A DNA stretch of 64,000 nucleotides from Emticicia sp. 21SJ11W-3 (GTDB taxonomy: Bacteria; Bacteroidota; Bacteroidia; Cytophagales; Spirosomataceae), in NCBI RefSeq assembly GCF_024138715.1, contig NZ_CP092074.1:4216001-4280000 (forward strand), given 5' to 3'. This document shows, in pieces, positions 8,040-16,692 of the stretch. The notes beneath the pieces were generated by a model. The model was not told the origin of the DNA. It saw only the letters and a program-made list of their open reading frames with translations, and ran no database searches. How positions within the stretch are numbered: position 1 is the stretch's first letter; each line of letters opens with the position of its first letter. The translations under genes and the position numbers were made by a program.

Positions 8040-9131
8040 ATGAAAAAAATCTACTCCCTCATACTCCTGAGCATCACCCTAAACAGTTTTGCACAAAATA
8101 ATATTCCGGCTACTAACGAAGCCATCTATCTGGAAGATATCAGTTGGACATCTGCTCGCCAAATACTCAACAGTGAAACGGTGGTTGTAATTCCCCTCGG
8201 CGCGGGCGCTAAAGAACATGGGCCTCATTTGCCTCTGTCGACTGATTTTCTGCAAGCACAAGAGCTGGCTAAAAGAGTAGCTGCCAAAAAAAAGGTGGTT
8301 ATTACACCCACCGTCAGTTACGGGTTTTATCCGGCTTTTCTGAAATACCCCGGCTCTACCAGTACTACTTTTGCAACAGCCACCAATATGGTGGTTGAGA
8401 TAGTGAGAAGTCTGGCTGGCTATGGCCCCCGCAGGTTTTATATTATTAATGTGGGGGTAAGCACCACACCTACTCTTGAAACAGCCGCCAGAACGCTGGC
8501 AGATGAGGGCATACTGCTCTATTTCAGCAGGTATGACCGCCCTGCTTTCGATAAAGCAGAGGCTCGTTTCAGAACTAAAACTTATAGCGGCCATGCCGAT
8601 GAATTGGAAACCTCTAATGTCCTTAGCATCCGCCCCGATTTGGTTGATATGGACAGCGCCGTTAATGATTCGAGCATGAAAGGCAAAAGCGGAAGTATGA
8701 CCCCCATCATGATTGAGGGCGGCAATCTGAATACCAGTGGTATCAACGGCTATTCAGCTTTGGGAACCAGAGAAAAAGGAGAAAAGAACATGGCATCGTT
8801 TGCACATGAATTAATGAAAGAGATTGACAGCATAGCCACTTGTGCCTTACCCAAAGTAAAAAACAAAACGGCTGAGTTTGCCCAATATATAGGCACTTAT
8901 GTAGATGCCACCGGGCGCAAACTGGAAATAAGCCAGAAAGACAATACGCTGCACTTTATCTGGAACGGGCGAGACACACGTAATTTCTTCCATCTTTATC
9001 AGGATGCCCCCGATTATTTTTCGTCCATGAATATGAACATACTTTTTGTAAAAGATGAGTCGGGTGCGGTAAAAAAAGCCTGGTGCCAGTTCAGGGGCGA
9101 GAGGTTCTGGGTTACAAAAGCCAGCCAATAA
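8040..9131 (+). CDS. Exported creatininase-family amidohydrolase with C-terminal beta-barrel-like extension
   Basis: 363 residues. A Sec signal peptide (IYSLILLSITLNSFAQ) directs it to the periplasm. Residues about 45-260 match the creatininase family (creatinine or formamide-type amide hydrolysis, metal dependent): VIPLGAGAKEHGPHLPLSTD holds the usual E-H and D metal ligands. About 90 further residues (YIGTYVDATGRKLEIS to the end) resemble the small DUF3471/lipocalin-like barrel found at the end of some serine hydrolases. Most family members are cytoplasmic and lack both additions. The actual substrate cannot be told. Confidence 0.8.
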   Translation: MKKIYSLILLSITLNSFAQNNIPATNEAIYLEDISWTSARQILNSETVVVIPLGAGAKEHGPHLPLSTDFLQAQELAKRVAAKKKVVITPTVSYGFYPAFLKYPGSTSTTFATATNMVVEIVRSLAGYGPRRFYIINVGVSTTPTLETAARTLADEGILLYFSRYDRPAFDKAEARFRTKTYSGHADELETSNVLSIRPDLVDMDSAVNDSSMKGKSGSMTPIMIEGGNLNTSGINGYSALGTREKGEKNMASFAHELMKEIDSIATCALPKVKNKTAEFAQYIGTYVDATGRKLEISQKDNTLHFIWNGRDTRNFFHLYQDAPDYFSSMNMNILFVKDESGAVKKAWCQFRGERFWVTKASQ

Positions 9132-9307
9132 TTTTCTTGTGGTTCAGTTATCAATAAAAAACCTGTAAATACGTTTATTCCTCAACAGGTAATTAAGGCC
9201 TTCACTTTGCTCAGAAACCAGATTCTGATTGGCCTGTCTATTAACCTTTTAATGCACCACGAAATACTATTTTCCTTGTTATTCAAGGGTTTTTCTGCCA
9301 GGATTCA

Positions 9308-9315
9308 TATATTTG
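9308..9315 (+). promoter_or_regulatory. Candidate -7 box for ftsK
   Basis: TATATTTG matches TAnnTTTG and lies 36 bases before the ftsK ATG. No TTTG is visible at -33, so support is partial. An ACCTGT/ACAGGT inverted repeat at 9161-9190 upstream may end the creatininase transcript. Confidence 0.35.
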
Positions 9316-9351
9316 TTTTAAAATTGATAGCTTTCCTAATAAAAGTATAAG

Positions 9352-11922
9352 ATGTCGGGTAATACATTTCGCAAAAAACAGCCCCCGAAGAATACCGAGC
9401 GTACGGCTTCGAAAGGTTCGGGAAACAGCGGAACAAAAGAGCCGATTGAGATCAGTGTAAATACCGATGGCTACGTGCTTGCCTTCGGAGTTTTCTTGTT
9501 GGTTCTCTCGGTTATTCTTCTTGTTTCGTTTATTTCGCACTTATTGGTGGGCAACGCTGATCAGGACATTGTTCAACGTAACTTTAGCGCTTCTCTTGAA
9601 GAAATAGACCTTAAGCCTCGTAACATGATGGGCCTGATGGGTGCCTATATTTCGCATTATTTTATTTTTGAATGGTTTGGTATTTCAGCCTTTGGCTGGA
9701 TTCCGGTAATTTTCTGGGCAGGTTTTCGTCTGGTATTCAAAAAAGACCTCCTGCCACAAAGTCTGAATCGCTTCACTATTGCCAGTGTTTTCTATATTTT
9801 CTGGGCAAGTATCTGCCTCGGCTATTTTGTTACCATGATAGACATACCCGCTGGCACCTTATGCGGGGGTATTGGTTATTCGGTCAATAAATTTCTTTAC
9901 CATGCCATTGGTGCAGGCGGTATACTTATCATCATGCTGGTTTTGGTGGCCTGGCTTATTTTCTTTCATGGTTACTCTACTATTGACGACTGGTTTATTA
10001 CGAAGGTATTTAACCGTCAACCGCAGGTTGACATTGCTACTGAAAGAATCAGAAACGCTGTACAGGTTGATTTGGACGAAGAGGTTTCACCTTATGACGA
10101 ACCCTCTTTCAGAAGAAAAGAACATGCCCGTGAAGAACCGGTAATACCTGAACCGGTTATGGAAGTGGCCGTAACACCGAAATCTTTTGAAGAAGATCCA
10201 GTGGCTGACAGCCCTGTAATTGACACCGAAGTTAATAAACCGGTGCAATTTGAAATTGAAAAGCCACAACCTCAGAAAAAAACAGAGACCAGCCAGGCAC
10301 CGGGCAACGGCCCTACATTTATTATAGAAGATACCCGTGTAAATGAGCCCCAGCCTGAAGAGCAAGAAGGAGACCTGGACGATGACGACGTAAACGAAAA
10401 GGTACTGAAAGACTACGGCATGTATGACCCAACCCTTGACCTGGGCAGTTACCAATATCCGCCGGTTAGTCTTCTAAGTGAATACAGCAACGCCGGAGGC
10501 AAAGTAACTGAAGATGAGCTGGAAGCCAACAAGAATAAAATTGTGGAAACCATGCGCAATTTTCAGATTGGTATTTCAAGCATCAAGGCTACTATTGGCC
10601 CTACGGTTACACTCTACGAAATTGTACCCGATGCAGGTATCAGAATTTCAAAAATCAAAAATCTGGAAGACGACATCGCCCTTAACCTGTCGGCTTTGGG
10701 TATCCGTATCATTGCCCCCATGCCCGGTAAAGGCACGGTAGGTATTGAAGTGCCGAACAAAAACCGTGAAATGGTAACGATGAAATCGGTTATCTCGAAC
10801 GAGAAATTCCAGAAAAGTAATTATGAATTACCCATTATTCTGGGCAGAACTATATCAAATGAGGCTTTTATTACCGACTTAGCCAAGATGCCTCACTTGT
10901 TGATGGCCGGTGCTACCGGACAAGGTAAATCGGTGGGCTTAAATGTAATTCTTACGTCTCTGCTTTACAAGAAGCACCCGTCACAAATCAAGTTTGTATT
11001 GGTTGACCCTAAAAAAGTTGAGCTGACACTTTACAACAAAATTGAGCGGCATTTTCTGGCAATGCTGCCAAATTCGGAAGAAGCAATTATTACTGATACC
11101 AAGAAGGTTATCTATACCCTCAATTCGTTGTGTATTGAGATGGACAACCGCTATAATCTGCTGAAAGATGCAGGTGTGCGAAACATCAGAGAATACAACA
11201 CCAAGTTTGTGCAACGCCGCCTGAATCCGGAAAAAGGACACAAATATTTACCATACATCGTACTGGTGATTGACGAGTTGGCCGATTTAATGATGACCGC
11301 CGGTAAAGAAGTTGAACAACCCATAGCCCGTTTAGCTCAGCTGGCCCGTGCCATTGGTATACACCTGATTGTTGCTACCCAACGCCCATCGGTTAATGTT
11401 ATTACGGGTCTTATTAAAGCGAACTTCCCGGCGCGTTTGTCTTTTAAAGTAACTTCAAAAATAGACTCACGTACCATTCTTGATACCGGGGGGTCTGAAC
11501 AGCTGGTGGGAAATGGAGACATGCTGCTGTCTATGGGTTCAGACATGATACGCCTGCAATGCCCATTTGTAGATACGCCGGAGGTAGAAGATATCTGCGA
11601 GTTTATCGGTAGCCAGAGAGCCTATGAGTCTGCTTATATGCTACCCGAGTTTTATGGTGATGATGATAACGAAACACTGGATTTTGACGCTTCAGAACTG
11701 GACTCCATGTTTGAAGAAGCCGCCCGATTGCTGGTTAGTCACCAACAGGGTAGTACCTCATTAATACAACGTAAAATGAAACTGGGCTACAACCGTGCCG
11801 GTAGAATTATTGACCAGCTGGAAGGTGCAGGCATTGTAGGGCCATTTGAAGGTAGCAAAGCCCGTGAGGTGCTGGTAAAGGACCTTACTCACCTGGAAGA
11901 AATATTACGCAATTTACGTTAG
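9352..11922 (+). CDS. ftsK: DNA translocase FtsK
   Basis: 856 residues, the usual length for Bacteroidota FtsK. It pumps double-stranded DNA at the septum and helps resolve chromosome dimers. Four hydrophobic segments lie in the first 215 residues. A charged, proline-rich linker (about 225-350) follows, then the motor: Walker A GATGQGKS near residue 520, Walker B around LVIDELADLMM, and the motif ATQRPSVNVITGLIKANFPAR. The C-terminus (about 785-850) is the winged-helix gamma domain, with LIQRKMKLGYNRAGRIIDQLE, which reads polar DNA sequences. lolA follows 65 bp downstream, the same order seen in many relatives. Confidence 0.97.
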   Translation: MSGNTFRKKQPPKNTERTASKGSGNSGTKEPIEISVNTDGYVLAFGVFLLVLSVILLVSFISHLLVGNADQDIVQRNFSASLEEIDLKPRNMMGLMGAYISHYFIFEWFGISAFGWIPVIFWAGFRLVFKKDLLPQSLNRFTIASVFYIFWASICLGYFVTMIDIPAGTLCGGIGYSVNKFLYHAIGAGGILIIMLVLVAWLIFFHGYSTIDDWFITKVFNRQPQVDIATERIRNAVQVDLDEEVSPYDEPSFRRKEHAREEPVIPEPVMEVAVTPKSFEEDPVADSPVIDTEVNKPVQFEIEKPQPQKKTETSQAPGNGPTFIIEDTRVNEPQPEEQEGDLDDDDVNEKVLKDYGMYDPTLDLGSYQYPPVSLLSEYSNAGGKVTEDELEANKNKIVETMRNFQIGISSIKATIGPTVTLYEIVPDAGIRISKIKNLEDDIALNLSALGIRIIAPMPGKGTVGIEVPNKNREMVTMKSVISNEKFQKSNYELPIILGRTISNEAFITDLAKMPHLLMAGATGQGKSVGLNVILTSLLYKKHPSQIKFVLVDPKKVELTLYNKIERHFLAMLPNSEEAIITDTKKVIYTLNSLCIEMDNRYNLLKDAGVRNIREYNTKFVQRRLNPEKGHKYLPYIVLVIDELADLMMTAGKEVEQPIARLAQLARAIGIHLIVATQRPSVNVITGLIKANFPARLSFKVTSKIDSRTILDTGGSEQLVGNGDMLLSMGSDMIRLQCPFVDTPEVEDICEFIGSQRAYESAYMLPEFYGDDDNETLDFDASELDSMFEEAARLLVSHQQGSTSLIQRKMKLGYNRAGRIIDQLEGAGIVGPFEGSKAREVLVKDLTHLEEILRNLR

Positions 11923-11987
11923 TATTAATCCCTGGTATAAATTTTTAGTCTAAAGGGTATATATACACCCAGTTAAACGTTTACAGA

Positions 11988-12632
11988 ATGAAAAAATTAA
12001 TTTTAATAATAGGCGGGCTGGTTATAACTAGCCTGGCAATTGCCCAGAAAGACCCCAAAGCCACAGCCATATTAGACGAAGTGAGCCGGAAATACCAGAG
12101 CATGAAGTCGTTCAATGCGGCTTTTACTTTTGGAACAGAAGGCAATAATGCCAGGCTGCTTGAAAGTACCAAAGGCGATGTAACAGTAAAAGGAAATAAA
12201 TTTCATTTAAAAATGGCAGGGCAGGCTGTATTTACCAACGGAAAAGACCTTTACACCTATGTAAAAGAAACCAATGAGGTAAATATTACAGAATATGACC
12301 CCAGTACCGACGAGGCGCTGTCTCCGACCGGTATATTGAACCTTTATAAAAAAGGCTATAAATATGTTTATGCCGGAGAAACCAAAGAGGGCGCGCAGGT
12401 ATATGATAATATAGAGCTGACCCCTGAAAGCAAATCGGGTAATATAGCCAAAATTCAGATGAAGGTGGATAGAAAAGATAAAGCCTTAAAATCCTGGAAA
12501 ATATGGGATAAAAGCGGCAAACGTACGGTTTTCAGAGTAGATAAATTCGTACCCAATGCACCGGCTGACGAAAAGCTTTTCACTTTTGATAAAAAGCTGT
12601 ACCCCGGCGCAGAGGTAGTGGATTTGCGGTAG
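11988..12632 (+). CDS. lolA: Outer-membrane lipoprotein carrier protein LolA
   Basis: 214 residues with a signal peptide (LILIIGGLVITSLAIAQ). LolA takes lipoproteins from the inner-membrane LolCDE complex through the periplasm towards the outer membrane. The features fit the family: an N-terminal helix (ILDEVSRKYQSMKSFNAAF), then alternating beta strands including LLESTKGDVTVKGNKFHLKM. A LolA gene directly behind ftsK is a common arrangement in this phylum. A strong terminator follows 18 bases after the stop. Confidence 0.88.
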   Translation: MKKLILIIGGLVITSLAIAQKDPKATAILDEVSRKYQSMKSFNAAFTFGTEGNNARLLESTKGDVTVKGNKFHLKMAGQAVFTNGKDLYTYVKETNEVNITEYDPSTDEALSPTGILNLYKKGYKYVYAGETKEGAQVYDNIELTPESKSGNIAKIQMKVDRKDKALKSWKIWDKSGKRTVFRVDKFVPNAPADEKLFTFDKKLYPGAEVVDLR

Positions 12633-12650
12633 TTACGCTTTACCCAAAAT

Positions 12651-12686
12651 AAAACCCTGATGAACCGCCATCGGGGTTTTGTTTTA
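12651..12686 (+). terminator. Terminator after lolA
   Basis: AAAACCCTGATG pairs with CATCGGGGTTTT (one G-T wobble) across a 6-nt loop, followed by GTTTTAT. Confidence 0.85.
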
Positions 12687-12744
12687 TATACTCGCGCCTT
12701 TTGATTTCTTAACTTTAGTCAATGTCTGGCAATCAGTAGCTGCT

Positions 12745-12752
12745 TAGTTTTG
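12745..12752 (+). promoter_or_regulatory. Candidate -7 box for the DUF4386 gene
   Basis: TAGTTTTG matches TAnnTTTG and is 22 bases before the ATG at 12775. No -33 box is evident. Confidence 0.35.
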
Positions 12753-12774
12753 TGTTCCTATTCCAGATTCAAAA

Positions 12775-13497
12775 ATGAGCATCAAAACACCAGGCACCAC
12801 TACAGGGCAAGCGGCTTTTATAGCGGCAATAGCGTCTATATTTATGTTTTTCGCAGCTATGATAGCTGAGTTTCATACACGCCAGAGCCTTATTGAACCT
12901 GCCAATGCGCAGGCTACTGCACATAATATCATCAACAATCCTTTTAAGTTTCAAATAGGTTTGCTGGCTTTTATAATTGTTCTTATTTGTGATATACTGG
13001 TTAGCTGGGCATTATATATTTTCTTTAAAAAAGTAGATAGAGGTATCTCATTACTGGCTGCTATTTTCAGGTTGGTTTACACAACCATTTTTGCAGTTTC
13101 GTTGCTGAATCTTGTATCGGGTTTCAGGCTGTTATCTACTAACCAATCGCAGCCATTTGATGAGGCTTCTGTTCAGGCGCTGATTTATTTCAATGCATTT
13201 GATGACGGCTGGGCAATTGCCCTCATCTTTTTTGCTTTTCATTTATTGCTTCCAGCCTTTCTCATCATCCGCTCGGGTTTCGTTCCTAAAATAATTGGTT
13301 TTCTTCTGTTCTGGGCTGCCATTGCCTATATGACCGATAACATGGCAAAGTTGTTAGCCAGTAACTACCATAACTATAAAACTGTTCTGACTGCACTGGT
13401 AGCTATTCCATCAATAACAGGAGAAGTAGGTTTTGCCATCTGGCTGCTAATAAAGGGAAGAAAACTAAAAGAAGGAGATTCATTTACGGAGGCTTAG
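12775..13497 (+). CDS. DUF4386 domain-containing membrane protein
   Basis: 240 residues with six hydrophobic segments (for example IAAIASIFMFFAAMIAEF, LAFIIVLICDILVSWALYI and ALIFFAFHLLLPAFLII). The pattern, including RLVYTTIFAVSLLNL and GFVPKIIGFLLFWAAIAYM, fits DUF4386, an integral membrane family without assigned function. The last 18 bases overlap the end of the convergent Crp/Fnr regulator gene, so transcripts from the two genes must share 3' ends. Confidence 0.85.
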   Translation: MSIKTPGTTTGQAAFIAAIASIFMFFAAMIAEFHTRQSLIEPANAQATAHNIINNPFKFQIGLLAFIIVLICDILVSWALYIFFKKVDRGISLLAAIFRLVYTTIFAVSLLNLVSGFRLLSTNQSQPFDEASVQALIYFNAFDDGWAIALIFFAFHLLLPAFLIIRSGFVPKIIGFLLFWAAIAYMTDNMAKLLASNYHNYKTVLTALVAIPSITGEVGFAIWLLIKGRKLKEGDSFTEA

Positions 13498-14058
13498 CCG
13501 TTTTCTGATTCTGCTGAGAGACTCCGGCTTTATGCCCAGATAACTGGCTATCTGGTGTTGAGGCACACGTTGAAGCAACCCAGGACGTTTTTCTTGAAGT
13601 TGGTTGTACCTTTCTTCAGGAGAAGACGCAATAAATGTCGAAAAGTCATCCTGCGTTTTACCAAAGTCAACTTCAAGAAATGCGCGTGTAATTTCAAGCA
13701 ATTTCGGAAATTGTGCATACATTTCCTGCTCCGCGTCAAGATAACCAACAATGGCGGTGGTGTCTTCGGCGCATATCCAATTCTGGGTAGAAGGAATTTG
13801 CCTTGCATAGCTTGAAAAAGACACAACCGCCTGCTCTTCAGTAAAAAAGGCTGTTGTTTTTTCGTCTCCGTAGGCTAGATAATACTGCCTTACGCAGCCT
13901 TTCAGTATAAAAAAGCACCTTTTAGCTATTTCACCTTCTTTCAGCAGCAATGTGCCTTTTTTGTAGGTCTGCACCTGTAGCTTATCAGCAATGCTTTCTG
14001 CTTCGTCTTGCGTAAGCGTTTCAAATTTTGATAAGAATTTCAGCAGTGCATTCTCCAT
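13480..14058 (-). CDS. Crp/Fnr family transcriptional regulator
   Basis: 192 residues from the ATG at 14058; a longer form from 14091 is possible, but the MENALLKFLSKFETLT start matches family members. An N-terminal cyclic-nucleotide-binding fold (GTLLLKEGEIAKRCFFILKGCVRQYY) is followed by a helical linker and a C-terminal winged helix (PQHQIASYLGIKPESLSRIRK). No cAMP-binding arginine or Fnr-type cysteine cluster is evident, so the ligand is unknown. The gene overlaps the convergent DUF4386 gene by 18 bases and lies downstream of the thiolase terminator. Confidence 0.88.
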   Translation of the reverse strand: MENALLKFLSKFETLTQDEAESIADKLQVQTYKKGTLLLKEGEIAKRCFFILKGCVRQYYLAYGDEKTTAFFTEEQAVVSFSSYARQIPSTQNWICAEDTTAIVGYLDAEQEMYAQFPKLLEITRAFLEVDFGKTQDDFSTFIASSPEERYNQLQEKRPGLLQRVPQHQIASYLGIKPESLSRIRKRLSLRK

Positions 14059-14118
14059 ATACTTTTGCTTGACGGTTAAAATATGTTTCAACCAGGCACA
14101 TCAAATTTACCAATAAAC

Positions 14119-14149
14119 ACAAGAGGGACAATCATTTTGCCCCTCTTGT
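14119..14149 (-). terminator. Terminator after the thiolase gene
   Basis: ACAAGAGGG (14119-14127) and CCCTCTTGT (14141-14149) form a perfect 9-bp stem with a 13-nt loop. Read leftwards it directly follows the thiolase stop codon at 14156 and separates it from the Crp/Fnr gene. Confidence 0.75.
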
Positions 14150-14155
14150 AGTATT

Positions 14156-15355
14156 TTAAACTCTCTCAAACACAGTAGCAATGCCCATACCCCCACCTAT
14201 ACACAGGGTTACTAAACCTGTTGCTTTATTGGTGCGTTCCATCTCATCAATCAAAGTACCCGATAGAATAGCACCTGTTGCACCCAGCGGATGCCCCAAG
14301 GCAATAGCGCCACCGTTGATGTTCACTTTGCTGTGGTCTACCCCCAGCTGGTCCATAAAATACATGGGTATGGCTGCAAAGGCTTCGTTTACTTCAAAAA
14401 TATCAATATCACTCACCAGCATGCCTGCGCGTTTCAGAACCTTCTGGGTAGCCGGCACAGGGCCGGTAAGCATAATAGTCGGGTCTGAACCCACTACCCC
14501 GAAAGCCTTGATTTTGGCTCTGGGCTTTAAGCCCAGTTTCTCTCCTGTGGCTTTGTTGCCTATCAGCAAGGCTCCTGCTCCGTCGCTTATCTGCGACGAG
14601 TTACCTGCATGATGCACATGGTTGATGGCCAGCAGACTATTGTATTTAAGCAAAGCCAGGGCATCAAGCCCCATGCTGCCTATCATTTCAAAGGCCGGCT
14701 TTAGTTTGCTTAACGATTCAGTAGTTGTATCAGGCCTGATGCCTTCGTCTCTGTCAAGCACGGTCAATCCTATTTCATCTTTTACAGGTACTACTGAACG
14801 GAAATAACCATTTTGCTGAGCTTGCACGGCTCTTCTTACCGACTCAGCAGCAAAGGTATCCAGCTCTGTTCTTGAGTAACCATATTTGGTAGCTATCAAA
14901 TCGGCAGATATGCCTTGTGGAACAATGTTATGACGGGCAATTAGCTGCGGATTCATCATCATTGCGCCGCCGTCAGAGCCCATTGGCACGCGTGACATGG
15001 ACTCTACTCCGCCAGCCACTATCAGGTCTGCCTGACCCGACATTACATAAGCGGCTGCCATATTGATAGCCTCCAGCCCCGACGAACAGAAGCGGTTTAC
15101 CTGCACACCGGCCACACTCTGGGCATAGCCTGCATCTAGCACGGCAGCACGGGCAATGTCACCTCCCTGCTCGCCCAGTGGCGAAACACAACCGGCAATT
15201 ACATCGTCTATATAAGAGGTATCTAGATCATTGCGCTCTTGTAAGGCTTTTAAAACGGTTGAGAGCAATTGCACAGGCTGAACATCATGCAAAGAGCCGT
15301 CTGCTTTGCCACGCCCGCGAGGGGTTCTTAGGGCATCATATATATAAGCTTCCAT
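14156..15355 (-). CDS. Acetyl-CoA C-acyltransferase (thiolase)
   Basis: 399 residues. The enzyme cleaves 3-ketoacyl-CoA in fatty-acid beta-oxidation, or runs the reverse condensation. The nucleophilic Cys lies in NRFCSSGLEAIN near residue 90; the base His is in GGAIALGHPLGATGA; the second catalytic Cys is in LCIGGGMGIAT near the C-terminus. It is one of two thiolases in the window, the other being at 27073. Its promoter region (15356-15430) holds a TATGCTTGCATAC inverted repeat also found before the hotdog/fad operon at 23.9 kb, which ties the two units into one probable regulon. Divergent from an MFS transporter. Confidence 0.93.
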   Translation of the reverse strand: MEAYIYDALRTPRGRGKADGSLHDVQPVQLLSTVLKALQERNDLDTSYIDDVIAGCVSPLGEQGGDIARAAVLDAGYAQSVAGVQVNRFCSSGLEAINMAAAYVMSGQADLIVAGGVESMSRVPMGSDGGAMMMNPQLIARHNIVPQGISADLIATKYGYSRTELDTFAAESVRRAVQAQQNGYFRSVVPVKDEIGLTVLDRDEGIRPDTTTESLSKLKPAFEMIGSMGLDALALLKYNSLLAINHVHHAGNSSQISDGAGALLIGNKATGEKLGLKPRAKIKAFGVVGSDPTIMLTGPVPATQKVLKRAGMLVSDIDIFEVNEAFAAIPMYFMDQLGVDHSKVNINGGAIALGHPLGATGAILSGTLIDEMERTNKATGLVTLCIGGGMGIATVFERV

Positions 15356-15382
15356 TTACGTTTATTGGTTTGTGTTGAAATA

Positions 15383-15396
15383 GTATGCTTGCATAC
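15383..15396. promoter_or_regulatory. Probable operator, thiolase/MFS intergenic region
   Basis: GTATGCTTGCATAC: a perfect 6-bp inverted repeat around TT. Relative to the leftward thiolase promoter it begins about 10 bases after the -7 box, i.e. over the start point, where a repressor would act. The 13 bases TATGCTTGCATAC recur exactly at 23820-23832 before the hotdog/fad operon. Confidence 0.65.
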
Positions 15397-15405
15397 CTAT
15401 TACAA

Positions 15406-15413
15406 CAAAACTA
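15406..15413 (-). promoter_or_regulatory. Thiolase promoter, -7 box
   Basis: On the minus strand the bases read TAGTTTTG, matching TAnnTTTG. Twenty bases upstream the -33 position (15434-15437) reads CTTG. The start point would fall near 15400, at the edge of the operator. Confidence 0.55.
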
Positions 15414-15426
15414 AGAAATTGTTTAG

Positions 15427-15457
15427 TTTGATGCAAGCAATGAAAACATTACCTTTG
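15427..15457 (+). promoter_or_regulatory. MFS gene promoter, -33 and -7 boxes
   Basis: TTTG at 15427-15430 and TACCTTTG at 15450-15457 are separated by 19 bases, an exact fit to the Bacteroidota consensus TTTG-N19-TAnnTTTG. It predicts transcription from about 15463 and thereby supports the ATG at 15488. A near-copy of the operator core (ATGCAAGCA, 15431-15439) lies in the spacer. Confidence 0.7.
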
Positions 15458-15487
15458 TTTCAGTGCTATTACCTAATTTTTCTTCAG

Positions 15488-16675
15488 ATGGTTTCCTTGT
15501 TTCGCAATGCTTTTGGCGGCCTTTCAAAGCAGGTGTGGTTATTGGCTGTTGTTATGTTTATCAACCGTAGCGGTACAATGGTAATTGCATTCCTGACGGT
15601 TTATCTTACCCGGAAATTACATTTCAGTATTGAACAGGCTGGCGTTATTATGACCCTTTTTGGAGCGGGTTCTATATTCGGAACCTGGATGGGTGGCAAG
15701 CTTACCGATAAAATCGGATACTATCCGGTTCAGTTCTGGAGCCTGTTTCTGGGAGGTATTATGTTTATTGTAATGGTTCACTTACAGAGCTTCTATCCGC
15801 TGTGCGCTTGTGCGCTTTGTCTCAGTGCGTTCGGAGAAGCCTACCGCCCCGCCAACACCGCCTCTATTGCAGATTTCAGCACACCTGAAAACTTCACCCG
15901 TTCGGTTTCTCTCATTCGCCTGGCTATCAATATAGGCTGGTCTATCGGGCCGGCCATCGGAGGCTTTCTGGCAGCTTATAACTACAGCCTGCTATTCTGG
16001 GCTGATGGTTTTACAAATATTGGCGCCGGATTATTGGTTTGGGCGTTCTTGAGAAGCACAAAAAAGAAAAAAACATCCACTAACAACACCTTTGTACCCG
16101 ATAAAAACGACTCGGCCTTCAAAGACCGCATTTATTTGGTTTTCATTCTGCTGGCTACGCTCTATGCCATTGCTTTTTCGCAATTGTTTACCATAGGCCC
16201 GCTTTTTTATAAAGAAGCCTGTCATTTAACCGAGGTTCAGATTGGCTATCTGCTGGGCCTGAATGGCCTGATGGTTGCCTTGATAGAGATGGTTTTCATA
16301 TACAAAATTGAAGGAAAATTCAGACGGTTGTCTCTTATCAGTATCGGAACATTACTGGTTGTGCCCAACTACATTATATTTTTGCTTACGCACAATTATT
16401 TCTGGCTGATAATAGGTGTGGTGTTTGCTACTTTTTCAGAAATGTTTGCCATGCCTTTTATGAATGCATTCAGCATTGAGCGAGCCAAGCCTCATAATCG
16501 TGGACAATACTCGGCACTCTACGCCATGAGCTGGTCTATGGCGCAGATTTCGGCCCCACTCATAGGCACACAAACAATTGCCAGGTTTGGCTATGATGCC
16601 CTTTGGTATATTCTGGGGTCTTTTGGCCTGATTGCGACTATAGGATTCGCAGCTTTACGGAAGAAACTGGTGTAA
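15488..16675 (+). CDS. MFS transporter
   Basis: 395 residues from the ATG at 15488; the frame is open from 15365, but a consensus promoter lies inside that extension, so the shorter form is preferred. About twelve hydrophobic segments are present, with the MFS loop-2 motif GGKLTDKIGYYP. The protein resembles the MdtH/YfcJ-like multidrug or metabolite exporters. It is divergent from the beta-oxidation thiolase, and the shared promoter region holds the operator, so it may carry a compound linked to fatty-acid or CoA-ester metabolism. That link is inference; substrate unknown. Confidence 0.88.
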   Translation: MVSLFRNAFGGLSKQVWLLAVVMFINRSGTMVIAFLTVYLTRKLHFSIEQAGVIMTLFGAGSIFGTWMGGKLTDKIGYYPVQFWSLFLGGIMFIVMVHLQSFYPLCACALCLSAFGEAYRPANTASIADFSTPENFTRSVSLIRLAINIGWSIGPAIGGFLAAYNYSLLFWADGFTNIGAGLLVWAFLRSTKKKKTSTNNTFVPDKNDSAFKDRIYLVFILLATLYAIAFSQLFTIGPLFYKEACHLTEVQIGYLLGLNGLMVALIEMVFIYKIEGKFRRLSLISIGTLLVVPNYIIFLLTHNYFWLIIGVVFATFSEMFAMPFMNAFSIERAKPHNRGQYSALYAMSWSMAQISAPLIGTQTIARFGYDALWYILGSFGLIATIGFAALRKKLV

Positions 16676-16692
16676 AGCTCCGCTTTTCATGC

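Noticed and set aside
8079-8594. 171-codon minus-strand ORF within the creatininase-family gene
   Set aside because: Antisense shadow; the plus-strand protein is clearly real and no promoter or family supports the other.
10087-10455. 122-codon minus-strand ORF in the ftsK linker
   Set aside because: Arises from the repetitive acidic linker read backwards; no homology.
14181-14612. 143-codon plus-strand ORF in the thiolase gene
   Set aside because: Antisense shadow, low complexity in Ser/Pro/Ala.
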